Below are positions 5,390 to 5,711 of a DNA stretch of 5,711 nt, in pieces (positions within the stretch are counted from its first letter, which is position 1; every line of letters starts with the position of its first letter). The notes beneath the pieces were generated by a model. That model saw only the letters and a list, made by a program, of their open reading frames with translations, was not told the DNA's origin and made no database searches. The stretch is from positions 1-5,711 of the forward strand of contig CAMPKL010000272.1 in NCBI GenBank assembly GCA_946887065.1. Direction: 5' to 3'. The stretch is from an uncultured Bryobacterales bacterium (GTDB taxonomy: Bacteria; Acidobacteriota; Terriglobia; Bryobacterales; UBA6623). The translations under genes were made by a program, and so were the position numbers.

Positions 5390-5410
5390 CACTCGCTGAT
5401 TCCGTATGGG
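5386..5410 (+). promoter_or_regulatory. Candidate tRNA-Asn promoter with perfect -35
   Basis: TTGACA (5386-5391) is a perfect -35 box and overlaps the TGA stop of the preceding gene. The best -10-like hexamer, TATGGG (5405-5410), is only 13 bases further on, and nothing good lies at 17, so the -10 is uncertain. A start near 5415-5421 would fit the tRNA 5' end at 5433. Confidence 0.35.
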
Positions 5411-5432
5411 AACTTGAAGGTGTTCGCCCTGT

Positions 5433-5711
<279 letters not shown>

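Noticed and set aside
4940..5392. Upstream extension of the TPR frame to a 257-residue minus-strand protein
   Set aside because: The extra 151 residues lack any recognisable domain, lie antisense to the better-supported Cys-rich gene, and the TPR family N-terminus starts at 4939.

Overview
The window is high-GC bacterial DNA dominated by a minus-strand Tad (tight adherence, Flp-type IVb pilus) locus. Read in the direction of transcription, from about 4460 down to the left edge, it holds two Flp prepilins, CpaB/RcpC, TadZ/CpaE, the TadA/CpaF ATPase and the N-terminal part of a TadB-like inner-membrane platform protein. The style of the Tad proteins, a two-repeat TPR protein beginning MSSRIEALRS and a Cys-rich protein beginning MACPYF suggest an acidobacterium (Bryobacter/Solibacter-like). 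That assignment rests on recognition only, not on a search.

Layout. 1-75: a short left edge that does not continue tadB; its plus strand reads like the C-terminus of a TctC/Bug-type solute-binding protein. 76-420: tadB, cut off by a stop after 114 codons. 436-1782: tadA. 1862-3061: tadZ. 3096-3950: cpaB. 3995-4186 and 4261-4461: two flp prepilins. 4462-4618: probable promoter and leader region of the pilin operon. 4619-4939: small TPR protein on the minus strand. 4940-4978: very short divergent intergenic region. 4979-5389: Cys-rich hypothetical protein on the plus strand. 5433-5507: tRNA-Asn(GTT) with encoded CCA. 5508-5711: no convincing gene, but three CCCTCAATG repeats and a partial look-alike of the tRNA 5' half.

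How the genes work together. The Flp prepilins are cleaved by a prepilin peptidase not encoded here and assembled on an inner-membrane platform (TadB/TadC) powered by TadA. TadZ places the machine in the cell, and CpaB is the periplasmic partner of the outer-membrane secretin. The secretin gene, often found between cpaB and tadZ, is absent from that position. An RNA hairpin after the first pilin gene and a weak terminator-like hairpin before tadA could grade expression from abundant pilin down to scarce ATPase.

The items most worth a second look are the broken left end (tadB truncation next to a TctC-like tail), the strand-asymmetric hairpin between the pilin genes, the missing secretin, the overlapping divergent -10 elements and the tRNA-like repeats after tRNA-Asn. 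I do not see evidence for a wholly new system. The Cys-rich 4979-5389 protein is the only full-length gene whose function I cannot name.
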